From the NCBI GenBank assembly GCA_024743055.1, contig JANSXH010000012.1:62001-126000 (forward strand): a stretch of DNA of 64,000 bases, given 5' to 3'. The stretch comes from Pseudomonadota bacterium. GTDB lineage: Bacteria > Pseudomonadota > Alphaproteobacteria > Sneathiellales > Sneathiellaceae. Shown piece after piece: positions 39,935-49,542 of the stretch. Position 1 is the stretch's first letter; each line of letters starts with the position of its first letter. A program made the position numbers and the translations under genes. The notes below the pieces were generated by a model, which saw only the letters and a list, made by a program, of their open reading frames with translations, was not told the origin of the DNA and did not search any database.

Positions 39935-41308
39935 ATGGAAGTCCTCTTTTTATTCATCGGCATTATTGCTCTTCTGCTATTGGGCGTGCCTATCGCCGTT
40001 GCGCTCGGTTTGAGCTCGATCATATTTCTGCTGATCGCGTCAGACAGCTCTCTTGCGTCCGTTGCCCAAACCTTATTTGAAGCCATGGCGGGCCATTACA
40101 CTCTGCTCGCTATTCCATTCTTTATCCTGGCCTCCAGCTTCATGTCGACGGGAGGGGTTGCGAAGCGCATCATCCGCTTTTCCATCTCTATCGTCGGCCA
40201 TTTCAGTGGTGGCTTGGCGATTGCCGGTGTCTTTGCCTGTATGTTGTTTGCGGCCCTGTCCGGATCATCTCCAGCAACCGTGGTTGCCATCGGAACCATC
40301 GTTATCGCTGGCATGCGGCAAGTGGGATATACTAAGGACTTTGCTGCTGGCGTTATTTGTAACGCTGGTACACTTGGTATTCTTATTCCGCCCTCCATTG
40401 TCATGGTTGTCTATGCTGCGGCGACGGACGTCTCTGTTGGCCGGATGTTCCTGGCCGGAGTCATTCCAGGATTGCTCGCAGGCTTTATGTTGATGGTCGG
40501 CATCTATATTGCGGCCAAATGGAAAGACCTACCTAAAGGTGACTGGCTTGGCTGGGGAGAGGTGTTTGCCGCCGCACGCGACGCTGCCTGGGGCCTGTTT
40601 CTCATCGTCATTATTCTGGGCGGGATTTATGGGGGTGTCTTTACGCCGACGGAAGCGGCTGCTGTCGCCTCGGTTTACGCCTTTCTGATCGCTAATTTTG
40701 TGTATCGGGACATGGGACCCCTGCATCGGGAGAATGAAGAACCGATCTCCCTATTTCGAAAACCTCAGGCCCTTGTCACTGTGTTTTTCCACAAAGACAC
40801 GCGGGACACCCTGTTTGATGCTGGAAAACTGACCATAACTCTCCTGTTCATCATCGCCAACGCCCTGATCCTCAAGCATGTGCTGACCGATGAGCAGATC
40901 CCTCAACAGATTGCCGGGGCAATGCTGGACGCCGGATTTAACTGGTGGGTATTCCTGATTGTCGTCAATGTCATCCTGCTTGTCGGTGGTCAGTTCATGG
41001 AACCGTCCGGCTTGATCGTGATTGTTGCACCTCTGGTGTTTCCAATTGCCATCGAGCTTGGAATTGATCCCATTCATCTCGGGATTATCATGGTCGTGAA
41101 TATGGAAATTGGGATGATAACGCCGCCGGTCGGGCTCAATTTGTTTGTGACGTCCGGAGTGGCAGGCATGCCGATGATGCGGGTTGTCAAAGCAGCGCTT
41201 CCGTGGCTTGGCATCCTGTTTATCTTCCTGATCCTGGTGACTTACATACCGTTCCTGTCCACCTGGTTGCCAACCACCTTTATGGGTCCGGAGATCATCA
41301 CAAATTGA
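39935..41308 (+). CDS. dctM: TRAP transporter large permease subunit
   Basis: The 457-residue DctM has about 12 spans. Signatures are LLGVPIAVALGLSSIIFLLIA, LLAIPFFILASSFMSTGGVAKRI, FAALSGSSPATVVAIGTI and, near the end, MVVNMEIGMITPPVGLNLFVTSGVAG. It is the sodium- or proton-coupled channel half that works with DctP and DctQ. It lies 3 bp after dctQ, so the two are co-translated. Its stop is 3 bp from the convergent DUF3422 gene. Confidence 0.93.
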   Translation: MEVLFLFIGIIALLLLGVPIAVALGLSSIIFLLIASDSSLASVAQTLFEAMAGHYTLLAIPFFILASSFMSTGGVAKRIIRFSISIVGHFSGGLAIAGVFACMLFAALSGSSPATVVAIGTIVIAGMRQVGYTKDFAAGVICNAGTLGILIPPSIVMVVYAAATDVSVGRMFLAGVIPGLLAGFMLMVGIYIAAKWKDLPKGDWLGWGEVFAAARDAAWGLFLIVIILGGIYGGVFTPTEAAAVASVYAFLIANFVYRDMGPLHRENEEPISLFRKPQALVTVFFHKDTRDTLFDAGKLTITLLFIIANALILKHVLTDEQIPQQIAGAMLDAGFNWWVFLIVVNVILLVGGQFMEPSGLIVIVAPLVFPIAIELGIDPIHLGIIMVVNMEIGMITPPVGLNLFVTSGVAGMPMMRVVKAALPWLGILFIFLILVTYIPFLSTWLPTTFMGPEIITN

Positions 41309-41311
41309 TGG

Positions 41312-42628
41312 TCAAGTGTCGCGGTACAACCTTTTCTTGAACCGGCGCAGGGTCATCCAGACACTAAAAAGGATGACCGGGATGGAGATCCCTTTGACCA
41401 GGTCGACATTGAGGCTGAGCCCAACTGTATTTCCAGCCTCTGCCGCGTAGCCGACGAGGCTGACGAGATAGTAGCTGATGGCGGCAATAGACAGCCCCTC
41501 CACAGTCTCCTGCAGCCGCAGCTGCCGCTGAGCACGCTTGTTCATGGAAGCCAGCTGTTCTTGATTTTGTTCAGAAAGTACGAAATCGGTTTTAGTCCGC
41601 AAGAGATTGGCGGATCTCGTCGCGCGTCTTGAGAGGTCCGCCAATCGATCAGATGCAGAATTACAGGTTCGCACCGCAGGCGCAAGACGCCGGTCCAGAA
41701 ACTCGGCGATTGTCTGATACGGATTTACCTGTATCTCTTTGAGTTCAGATATCCGGGACAGAATGATTGGGTAATAGGCGCGAGTGGCACTAAAGCGATA
41801 GGCTGATTTGGCAGATAAAGACTCGATATCAGCAGAAACACGGGTGAGATTAAGCAACAGTTCTGCTTCTTCGGATGGGCTGCCTTCATGGCTCAGCTTG
41901 CCGGTAAGGTCCGCAAGTTCACTATTAATCAGCGCAACTTTGCGGCTTACGTCCCATGCGAGGGGTAGAGCAAGCAGGGCTAAGTTACGATAGACAGCGA
42001 TTTCAAAAATCCTGAGTACCACGCGGCCGGCTTTTCGGGGAGGCATATCGTGGTTATGCACTAGGGTCCGGTTATAGCCATCCCGATCGATCCTGAGGTC
42101 CGTCCAGAGTTGGGCGGCTTCACCGCCAATAATGCTACTGACCAGACTGTCGGATACAAAATACCGATCCAGATCCTGTTCCGTCGGCTTCTCTTGAGAT
42201 CTGTCCAGAAGCTCGATCTTGACTGCTGTCAGCAGCACGCCGGGTAAGCTTGAAAGCCAGTCTTTCGGAACTTCCGAACACGCAGATTCCGCGAAAGGCT
42301 CTTTACCATGGGTTGCTCGAAAGAAGGTATAGCTGGTGAATTCTGCGTGGCGCTCCCACCGTAGGCGGAAGCTTCCGAAATCCGCGGAAAAATGGTTCGT
42401 GTTCTCACCGGGCGGGTGCAGCCCATAACGGTCACAGAGGTTACAAATATGTCTGTACTCTTCTTTCTGGCCATGCTCTTCATGAAACATCGCATACATG
42501 GTGCCAGACAGGGGCGCGACCAGTTGTTCGAACGGCCTTGCATGCAGTTCGTTATTTATCTCAAATCGCAAGGGATGGGGCTTCAGACCAGCACAGCCCC
42601 GACTAAACTCGCGCTCATCCTCTACCAT
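41312..42628 (-). CDS. DUF3422 family membrane-anchored protein
   Basis: The 438-residue protein matches DUF3422: NELHARPFEQLVAPL near the N-terminus, RWERHAEFTSYTFFR in the first third, a long coiled-coil region, and two C-terminal hydrophobic spans (about residues 375-395 and 405-425). It is common in alphaproteobacteria, and its function is unknown. Because of the C-terminal anchor, the bulk is likely cytoplasmic. It converges with dctM and is divergent from the EAL protein. Confidence 0.85.
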   Translation of the reverse strand: MVEDEREFSRGCAGLKPHPLRFEINNELHARPFEQLVAPLSGTMYAMFHEEHGQKEEYRHICNLCDRYGLHPPGENTNHFSADFGSFRLRWERHAEFTSYTFFRATHGKEPFAESACSEVPKDWLSSLPGVLLTAVKIELLDRSQEKPTEQDLDRYFVSDSLVSSIIGGEAAQLWTDLRIDRDGYNRTLVHNHDMPPRKAGRVVLRIFEIAVYRNLALLALPLAWDVSRKVALINSELADLTGKLSHEGSPSEEAELLLNLTRVSADIESLSAKSAYRFSATRAYYPIILSRISELKEIQVNPYQTIAEFLDRRLAPAVRTCNSASDRLADLSRRATRSANLLRTKTDFVLSEQNQEQLASMNKRAQRQLRLQETVEGLSIAAISYYLVSLVGYAAEAGNTVGLSLNVDLVKGISIPVILFSVWMTLRRFKKRLYRDT

Positions 42629-42889
42629 CTGCCCCCTCCTGGTAATGCCGGATCTCGTGCCAATTCGGAATGGAGGTACTAGGGTATCTGCCCGCTAAAG
42701 TCAATTAGACAAAGATAATTTTGAATTCTCAATTGTGTTGGTCAACACCATTTGACGCAAGAATCATCGGAATAGTGCAAAAAATCAGCCGGTTTCGGCA
42801 AATCTGCGCCATATTAACATAAATATTTGCGTCCAAATGGAAATAGGGGCACAGTAATCTCACGTAACAGTATGAAATGAACGATAGTA

Positions 42890-45115
42890 ATGAATACGTT
42901 CGATGAGGGTAAACAACTTACAGGTACCAATGAGGCCGGATCGTCTGAGCCGAAATGGAAAGTACTGGTTGCTTGCGCAGACGTTATTGAAACTGAACAT
43001 CACTACAATCCCTTAGAGGCATTTGTTTACGATGATCAGGCGGTCCAGTTCCTGACAGCAGAAAATGCTGACGAAGTTGTTGATCATATTCAAACCAAAG
43101 ATGACATCGCCGTACTGCTTCTGAATGTTTCTGGAAAAAAGAACGAATGCGGTCATAAACTCCTGCGGCAAATTCGCCAGGGAGTTGGTAACAAGACCAT
43201 CCGGGTTATCCTGTTTGGAGATCAATCTGGGTACTTGCAAGACTGGAATTTGCTACGCCAGCAAGACGTCAGTGACTATCGGGATATATCAGAGCTAACT
43301 GTTCCCCAGTTATATACCAGCCTGACGATCGCGTTGCAGGCCTACGAGAAACTCATCTCCGAAGAGGCCAATAGGCAAGCTCTTCAGACGATTTTTGATG
43401 TCACAAGAGAGCTCTATGGGGTCCGGTCTGTAGAGGAATTCTGTTTCACCATTCTGACTCAACTACAGGTGATCAGAAAGAACCTTGAGCATTGTTTCTT
43501 CTGTATTCCGGATGACAAGGCTGGCGACTTGCTGGTCACTGCGGGCAAAGGCCTTTATGGCTCCTATATGAAGCAACGCGTTGTAGATATTCTTCCTTCA
43601 GAAATGTTCGAGAAGATTATTTCCGTTACTAGGGCAGGTGAGAACAGTTTCGAAGATGATTTGACGATTCTGTCTATTCGCAAGGATAATGTACTCAAAG
43701 GCGCCGTCGTTCTTCATACAGATCAAGGCCTTACACTGCTTGAGAAAAGGCAGATCAATCTGATTGTTGCAAATATCACTCTTGGCCTTGAAAACGCGGA
43801 CATGTTTGAAGAGATCAAACGCCTCGCTTTCTATGACTCGCTTACCGGTCTCGATAACCGTGCCAAATTTCGCAATGATATTCAAAGTTACCTGCAAGAC
43901 GACGGAGCTGGATTGCAGAAACGCTTTGTTGTTGTCCAGTTTGTGCTCGACTATTTACCAGAGTTGAATATTGCGCTCGGACATGACGCTGTGGATGAGC
44001 TTTTACAGTTCGTCTCGGAACAGCTAAGCCAAAAGTTTCCAAATGCCATTTCACTGGCTCGCACGTCTGGGGATGGATTTGGAATCTGCGTTCCATATGA
44101 AGAATACAGGGACCTGCGTCTGATTCCAGAAACCATTCATCGGTTGTTTGAAAGGAAACCGGACGAAGAAGTCAATCTTCCTCATGTTACCCCGCGGCTT
44201 GGGCTGGCGATTTATCCTGAAGATGCGGATGACGCTGCGGCGCTGTGGCGGAACACCAATATTGCACTGGCGACAATTCGGCGAAAAGGCGGCGCCTATT
44301 TTAAGTTTTATAACAGTGAGATTGCAGAAAGTATTAATGCAAGGGTTCAAATGAATAATGCCCTCCGTCAGGGTATTGGAAGAGAAGATTTATCCTTACG
44401 CTATCAGCCTCAAATTGACCTCCATACTGATGAGTTAGTCGGTGTAGAGGCTTTGGTACGTTGGCAAATGGATGACGGTAGTTTCATTGCGCCAGATGAT
44501 TTTATACCAATTGCGGAAACCTCCGGCTTAATTACACCCATAAGCGAATGGGTTCTGTTTGAAGCCTGTCGCCAACGTAAAGAATGGTTGGATAAAGGCG
44601 CGCAGGAATTCAAAATCGCTGTCAATCTATCTCTTTCCATGTTCCAGGACGATGATTTCGCTGATCTGATCAGAAAGGTGTTAAGCGAAACAGGCTGCCC
44701 AGCTTCTCTCCTTGAGCTGGAAATAACGGAGAGCGTCATCATGGACGATCCGGAACAGGCCCTTCGGAGCTTTTTAGAACTCGGTGATATTGGCGTTGGG
44801 TTCTCAATTGATGATTTCGGTACTGGATATTCCTCGCTCAGCTATTTAAGGCGCCTGCCGGTCTCGGTTCTTAAGATCGATAAGGCATTTGTCGATGGTA
44901 TGACAGATAACGCTGACGATGCAGCTATCACGCGCACAGTCATCACCCTTGGTCGAAATCTTGGTCTTAAAGTCCTTGCCGAAGGAGTAGAGCGGGCCGA
45001 GCAAGTTCAATTCCTGCAAGCGGCTGGCTGTCATCAGGCACAAGGATACTTCTTCTCTAAGCCCATAACGGCAGATGCTTTTACGCCTATCGCGATTGGA
45101 TCGGGCGCGAGCTAA
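42890..45115 (+). CDS. c-di-GMP phosphodiesterase with degenerate GGDEF domain
   Basis: The 741-residue protein has an N-terminal receiver-like and DUF3369/GAF-like region (residues 20-300), a GGDEF domain (about 315-470) and an EAL domain (about 480-735). The GGDEF loop reads SGDGF, so cyclase activity is unlikely. The EAL domain keeps EALVRW, ITESVIMDD, DDFGTGYSSLSYL, KIDKAFV and AEGVE, so hydrolysis of c-di-GMP is expected. No receiver Asp in a standard context was seen. No membrane spans. Confidence 0.88.
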   Translation: MNTFDEGKQLTGTNEAGSSEPKWKVLVACADVIETEHHYNPLEAFVYDDQAVQFLTAENADEVVDHIQTKDDIAVLLLNVSGKKNECGHKLLRQIRQGVGNKTIRVILFGDQSGYLQDWNLLRQQDVSDYRDISELTVPQLYTSLTIALQAYEKLISEEANRQALQTIFDVTRELYGVRSVEEFCFTILTQLQVIRKNLEHCFFCIPDDKAGDLLVTAGKGLYGSYMKQRVVDILPSEMFEKIISVTRAGENSFEDDLTILSIRKDNVLKGAVVLHTDQGLTLLEKRQINLIVANITLGLENADMFEEIKRLAFYDSLTGLDNRAKFRNDIQSYLQDDGAGLQKRFVVVQFVLDYLPELNIALGHDAVDELLQFVSEQLSQKFPNAISLARTSGDGFGICVPYEEYRDLRLIPETIHRLFERKPDEEVNLPHVTPRLGLAIYPEDADDAAALWRNTNIALATIRRKGGAYFKFYNSEIAESINARVQMNNALRQGIGREDLSLRYQPQIDLHTDELVGVEALVRWQMDDGSFIAPDDFIPIAETSGLITPISEWVLFEACRQRKEWLDKGAQEFKIAVNLSLSMFQDDDFADLIRKVLSETGCPASLLELEITESVIMDDPEQALRSFLELGDIGVGFSIDDFGTGYSSLSYLRRLPVSVLKIDKAFVDGMTDNADDAAITRTVITLGRNLGLKVLAEGVERAEQVQFLQAAGCHQAQGYFFSKPITADAFTPIAIGSGAS

Positions 45116-45122
45116 CCTCGAC

Positions 45123-46526
45123 TTATTTTAGAAGCTTTCCTGGATTCATAATCCCGTCGGGATCGAACGCCTTCTTGATTTTCCGCATCAGCTCTATTTC
45201 CACTTCAGACTTGTAGTGCACCAGGTCGTCGGCTTTCAGGCGACCGATCCCATGCTCGGCGCTGATGCTACCGCGCATGTTGACGGCGATATCATGGACA
45301 ACCCTGCTGATTTCCTCCCAATGAGAGAGATATTTCTCTCGATCCATATCGGCGGGTTGCATTGGATTATAATGAACATTGCCATCGCCTATATGCCCAA
45401 AGGCGACGGACCGAAAGTCCGGCACGATCTTGGCTACGGCGTTATCGGCTTCCCGGATAAAATCAGCAAAACGGGACACAGGGACAGAGATGTCATGCTT
45501 GATGCTGCCACCTTCCGGTTTTTGCGCACCGGATATTTCCTCCCTCAAATTCCAAAGTCGCTGCTGCTGTGCCTCACTCGCCGGCACAATGGCATCAAGA
45601 ACGATTCCTTTCTCGAGACCCTCTGCAAGAATATTTTCCATTAATTCTTTGAGGGTAGGGGTGCTGCTTGAGGACAACTCAACGAGAAGGTGCCAGTCAT
45701 ATCGGGTTGGCATAGGATCGGTGAAATTGGGAACGTGACGCACGACCATATCAATGCAGTAGCGCGAGATCAGCTCAATCGCGGTCACCTGATCGCCGCT
45801 CATTTGACGGGCGAGGCTGAGGAATTCGACCGCCGCCTCTACAGAGGGAATGGCGACAAGGGCAATCTGGGTGTATTTAGGCTCAGGATACATTTTGACA
45901 ACGGCCCCTGTCACAATGCCTAATGTTCCTTCAGCGCCAATAAAAAGCTGTTTGAGATCATAACCGGTATTGTCTTTTCGAAGGCTGGTCAGTCCATCCC
46001 AGATCCGTCCATCCGGTAAAACGACCTCCAGACCCAACACCTGTTCCCGCGCATTGCCATAATGCAGGACCTGCACACCACCTGCATTTGTCGAGATGTT
46101 GCCGCCGATCTGACAGCTGCCTTCAGAGCCGATGCGGAGCGGAAAATGAAACCCTTTTTCCAATGCTGCTTGCTGGAGATTTGCAAGGATGCAGCCCGCA
46201 TCCACCGTCATTGTTCCGTTGAGGGGATCCACATCGCGAATTGTGTTCATCCGACTCAGGGAGAGAATGATCTCATCACCGCCAGTGAAAGGAATGGAGC
46301 CGCCGACCAGACTGGTATTGCCGCCTTGGGGCACTAAGGGTGTTTTTGACGCAGCACAAATCTTGACGACCTCAGCCACTTCTTCTGTCGTCTTGGGTTG
46401 GACAACTGCGCGTGCTTTTCCAAAAAACTTGTCCCGCCATTCAACCACAAAGCCCTGCATATCTGCTTCATCAATGAGGACCGCATTTGGGCCAACAATT
46501 TCCGATATCTGGGCGATTACATCCAT
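45123..46526 (-). CDS. FAD-linked 2-hydroxyacid dehydrogenase, GlcD/DLD-like
   Basis: The 467-residue flavoprotein has a PCMH-type FAD domain (VPQGGNTSLVGGSIPFTGGDE; GGNISTNAGGVQVLHYGNAREQVLG) and a C-terminal FAD-oxidase domain with the metal-binding HIGDGNVHYN and the ending SAEHGIGRLKADDL and FDPDGIMNPGKLL. Relatives oxidise D-lactate, D-2-hydroxyglutarate or glycolate; the exact substrate is not evident. It is followed at the 5' side by the Sua5-type gene, 11 bp upstream, suggesting an operon. Confidence 0.88.
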   Translation of the reverse strand: MDVIAQISEIVGPNAVLIDEADMQGFVVEWRDKFFGKARAVVQPKTTEEVAEVVKICAASKTPLVPQGGNTSLVGGSIPFTGGDEIILSLSRMNTIRDVDPLNGTMTVDAGCILANLQQAALEKGFHFPLRIGSEGSCQIGGNISTNAGGVQVLHYGNAREQVLGLEVVLPDGRIWDGLTSLRKDNTGYDLKQLFIGAEGTLGIVTGAVVKMYPEPKYTQIALVAIPSVEAAVEFLSLARQMSGDQVTAIELISRYCIDMVVRHVPNFTDPMPTRYDWHLLVELSSSSTPTLKELMENILAEGLEKGIVLDAIVPASEAQQQRLWNLREEISGAQKPEGGSIKHDISVPVSRFADFIREADNAVAKIVPDFRSVAFGHIGDGNVHYNPMQPADMDREKYLSHWEEISRVVHDIAVNMRGSISAEHGIGRLKADDLVHYKSEVEIELMRKIKKAFDPDGIMNPGKLLK

Positions 46527-46537
46527 CTTTTCTTCCT

Positions 46538-47494
46538 TTATTGTTCTGGACGAGGTGCGGCGGCCCGACGCAACCGATCATTTATGGCGACCCCAAGGCC
46601 TATTTCAGGTATGGGCCCTACCGCGATCCCGTTTTCCGATACTTCATCGAGGAAATGCAGCGCAGAGAAAAGCTTCGAAGTTGCCTCTGTCAAATCCCCG
46701 GATTCACTCAAATTAACATCAGCCAAACGATCCTGATCTCGACCAAATCCGATAAAACTCTCACCTGGTTGCTTGTCTGTTGCATTGAGACGAAGTTTCG
46801 AATTGGGAGCATAGTGGCTTTGTAACATTCCGGGGCTGGTGATAGCGTCATTTACAGTGGGAGATTGCAGGTTTCCTATACATGCCTCTATGGCCTCTTC
46901 CGTGATACCACCAGGGCGGAGCAAGACCGCTTGGTCTCCATCAAATCCAACAACCGTGCTCTCTACACCAATCTGGCAAGGCCCGTCATCAATGATACCA
47001 GCAATCTTGTCGCCTAGGCTACTAAGGACATGATCCGCCTTTGTTGGGCTGATACTGCCGGAGCGATTGGCGCTCGGTGCTGCCAAAGGTTTGTCACAAA
47101 TCTCCAGGAATTCGAGTGCCAGACGATGCCCCGGCACCCGAATGGCCAAGGTCTCCAAACCGGCACTTGCCAGCAGGGAAACCGGGCAGGCTGGGGTGCG
47201 TGGAAGGACTAGGGTCAAAGCTCCAGGCCAGAAATTTTTGGCCAGTTTCTCCGCCATTGGGTTAAACAGCACATATTGCTTTGCCGCATCGAAGGAGGGG
47301 ACGTGAATAATCAACGGGTTGAAGCTTGGTCGTCCCTTGGCCTCAAAAATACCGGCGACGGCCTTATCATCCAGGGCATTCGCGCCGAGCCCATAGACTG
47401 TCTCGGTCGGAAACGCAACGAGCTCTCCATTTCGGATGTTTTCTGCGGCCTTCTTCAGGTCCTCACCCGAGGTGCCGAACATTTTCACTGTCAT
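46538..47494 (-). CDS. L-threonylcarbamoyladenylate synthase, Sua5 type
   Basis: The 318-residue protein makes threonylcarbamoyl-AMP for the t6A modification of tRNAs reading ANN codons. The YrdC domain (1-205) shows VAFPTETVYGLGANAL, KGRPSFNPLIIHV, PGALTLVLPR and APSANRSGSISPT. A C-terminal Sua5 domain (about 215-318) follows SPGMLQSHYAP. This two-domain form corresponds to Sua5/YwlC rather than the short TsaC. The frame is open to a GTG at 47563; the ATG at 47494 matches the usual family start better. Confidence 0.88.
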   Translation of the reverse strand: MTVKMFGTSGEDLKKAAENIRNGELVAFPTETVYGLGANALDDKAVAGIFEAKGRPSFNPLIIHVPSFDAAKQYVLFNPMAEKLAKNFWPGALTLVLPRTPACPVSLLASAGLETLAIRVPGHRLALEFLEICDKPLAAPSANRSGSISPTKADHVLSSLGDKIAGIIDDGPCQIGVESTVVGFDGDQAVLLRPGGITEEAIEACIGNLQSPTVNDAITSPGMLQSHYAPNSKLRLNATDKQPGESFIGFGRDQDRLADVNLSESGDLTEATSKLFSALHFLDEVSENGIAVGPIPEIGLGVAINDRLRRAAAPRPEQ

Positions 47495-47645
47495 ACTGGT
47501 TGCTCTTGGAAGATAAAATCCTAGTTTACTGCAAGGCCTGTCCGCATCGAAAGTCTTTGTCACAAAGCGAAGTACTTTTTTATCACCGCGGGATATGCCA
47601 TAACAAACAAAAGATGAGAATAATGTTTACGGGAAGGAAATTTCC

Positions 47646-49445
47646 ATGGGCGAATATACCGCACCAATAAAAGATATGCGTTTCGTGTTGAACAATATTG
47701 TCGATATGGACGCCTTGTCGAAGCTGAAAACATTTGCACATGCGGAGGCAGATGTCGTCGATGCGGTTCTGGAGGAAGCAGGAAAGTTTGCGACTAACGT
47801 CTTGTCACCCCTGAATAAACCGGGCGATCTGCAGGGTTCTCATGTCAAGGATGCGGTTGTCACGACACCAGATGGCTGGAATGAGGCATATACCCAATTC
47901 GTTGAAGGTGGCTGGAACGGAATATCCGCCCCAGAGAAATATGATGGCGGAGGACTGCCAGGCGCGGTTGCGCTCGCCACTGTCGAAATGTGGAACGCTG
48001 CCAATCTCGGCTTCTCTCTCTGCCCCTTGCTGACACAGGGAGCGATCGAATCCATCATGGCGCACGGCACTGACGAGCAAAAGGAAACCTACCTGAACAA
48101 ACTGGTGACAGGGGAGTGGGCGGCGACCATGAACCTTACGGAAAGCCATGCAGGATCCGATGTAGGGGCATTGCGATCCAAAGCGGAACCTGCTGAAGAT
48201 GGCACTTGGCGTATTTCGGGCCAGAAAATATTTATCACCTACGGCGACCATGAAATGAGTGAGAATATCATTCATCTGGTGCTGGCCCGTACACCTGGGG
48301 CACCGGCGGGAACCAAAGGGATCTCCCTCTTTATCGTGCCTAAATATCTAGTCAATGAAGATGGTACGCTCGGTGTTCGCAACGATCTTAAATGTGTATC
48401 CCTGGAAGAAAAAATCGGTATCCATGCCAGTCCGACAGCAGTGATGTCTTATGGCGATGAAGGAAATTGTGTCGGCTATCTTCTAGGCGGTGAAAATAAA
48501 GGGATGGCCTGCATGTTCACCATGATGAACAGCGCGCGTCTGAATGTCGGTGTACAAGGACTTGCAATCGCGGAACGCGCCTATCAGCAGGCCGTAGAAT
48601 ATGCCATCGACCGCAAACAGGGCCAGTCTCCAGGTATGCCCAAAGGCGAGATGGCACCGATCATCCATCATGCTGATGTGCGCCGTATGCTGATGACTAT
48701 GAAAGCGAATATAGAAGCCATGCGTTGCCTGATCTATCTGAATGGGGAGTGTCTTGATAAGGCTCATAATCATCCGGATGAAGAAGTTCGGGAGCAAAGC
48801 ATGGGCATGGCGGAGCTTTTGACACCCTTGTCAAAAGCCTGGTCAACAGATCTTGGAGTGGAGATGGCCTCTATTGCTGTTCAGATTCATGGAGGGATGG
48901 GGTTTGTGGAGGAAACTGGCGTCGGTCAATATTATCGCGATGCCCGCATCCTGCCAATCTATGAAGGCACCAACGGTATCCAGGCTCTTGACCTTGTAGG
49001 ACGTAAACTGGGCCTGCAGGGAGGGGCGCCCGTCAAGCAGCTTCTTTCAGACATTGAAGGGACTGTGAAAGATCTGGCTGCTGAAGGTGATGAGTTTGTC
49101 GCTATGTCGCTGCAGATAAATCTAGCGGTGTCAGCGCTGAAAGAGGCGACCGACTGGCTCTATACCAATGCCCCAAATGATCCGAATGCGGCTCCAGCTG
49201 GAGCGACGCCGTATTTGCGGATGTTTTCAACAGTTGTCGGTGCCTATTTGCTGGCAAAATCCGCCCTTAAGGCGAAGGCCCTCATGGACAATGGTGACAG
49301 CGATACGGAGTTTCTTTCCGCTAAACTCGTCACTGCCAGGTTTTTCGCGGCTCAGATCCTGCCTCAGGCAACAGCACTGCTAGGGCCCGTTACTGAGGGC
49401 CCAGAGACATTATTTGCCCTAAATGAAGAGCAGCTTTCTGCTTAA
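47646..49445 (+). CDS. Acyl-CoA dehydrogenase, large type with C-terminal domain
   Basis: The 599-residue flavoprotein follows the long acyl-CoA dehydrogenase layout: N-terminal and central domains (MNLTESHAGSDVGALRSKA as FAD/substrate loop), IHGGMGFVEETGVGQYYRDARILPIYEGTNGIQALDL with the catalytic Glu region, and an additional C-terminal helical domain. This branch includes FadE-like enzymes and 3-methylmercaptopropionyl-CoA dehydrogenase (DmdC); sequence alone does not separate them. It leads a run of four acyl-CoA-type genes. Confidence 0.88.
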   Translation: MGEYTAPIKDMRFVLNNIVDMDALSKLKTFAHAEADVVDAVLEEAGKFATNVLSPLNKPGDLQGSHVKDAVVTTPDGWNEAYTQFVEGGWNGISAPEKYDGGGLPGAVALATVEMWNAANLGFSLCPLLTQGAIESIMAHGTDEQKETYLNKLVTGEWAATMNLTESHAGSDVGALRSKAEPAEDGTWRISGQKIFITYGDHEMSENIIHLVLARTPGAPAGTKGISLFIVPKYLVNEDGTLGVRNDLKCVSLEEKIGIHASPTAVMSYGDEGNCVGYLLGGENKGMACMFTMMNSARLNVGVQGLAIAERAYQQAVEYAIDRKQGQSPGMPKGEMAPIIHHADVRRMLMTMKANIEAMRCLIYLNGECLDKAHNHPDEEVREQSMGMAELLTPLSKAWSTDLGVEMASIAVQIHGGMGFVEETGVGQYYRDARILPIYEGTNGIQALDLVGRKLGLQGGAPVKQLLSDIEGTVKDLAAEGDEFVAMSLQINLAVSALKEATDWLYTNAPNDPNAAPAGATPYLRMFSTVVGAYLLAKSALKAKALMDNGDSDTEFLSAKLVTARFFAAQILPQATALLGPVTEGPETLFALNEEQLSA

Positions 49446-49461
49446 AACTTTAAGTGAATAA

Positions 49462-49483
49462 TTGACGTTTACGTTAACGTCAA
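49462..49483. promoter_or_regulatory. ACGT-rich palindrome before the acyl-CoA cluster
   Basis: TTGACGTT and AACGTCAA are perfect arms around TACGTT. The composition resembles operators described for MerR-type LiuR regulators of branched-chain acyl-CoA breakdown. It lies 60 bp before the MBL-fold gene and 17 bp after the dehydrogenase stop. The assignment to a regulator is tentative. Confidence 0.5.
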
Positions 49484-49542
49484 AGTAAAATGGCGGCAAG
49501 GGAACAAGAAACCGGTCCTTGTCGCCAACAAAAGGGTTCATA

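Noticed and set aside
42735-42748. GTGTTG-GT-CAACAC dyad between DUF3422 and the EAL gene
   Set aside because: Arms of only 6 bp without a second copy or promoter context; it may be chance.
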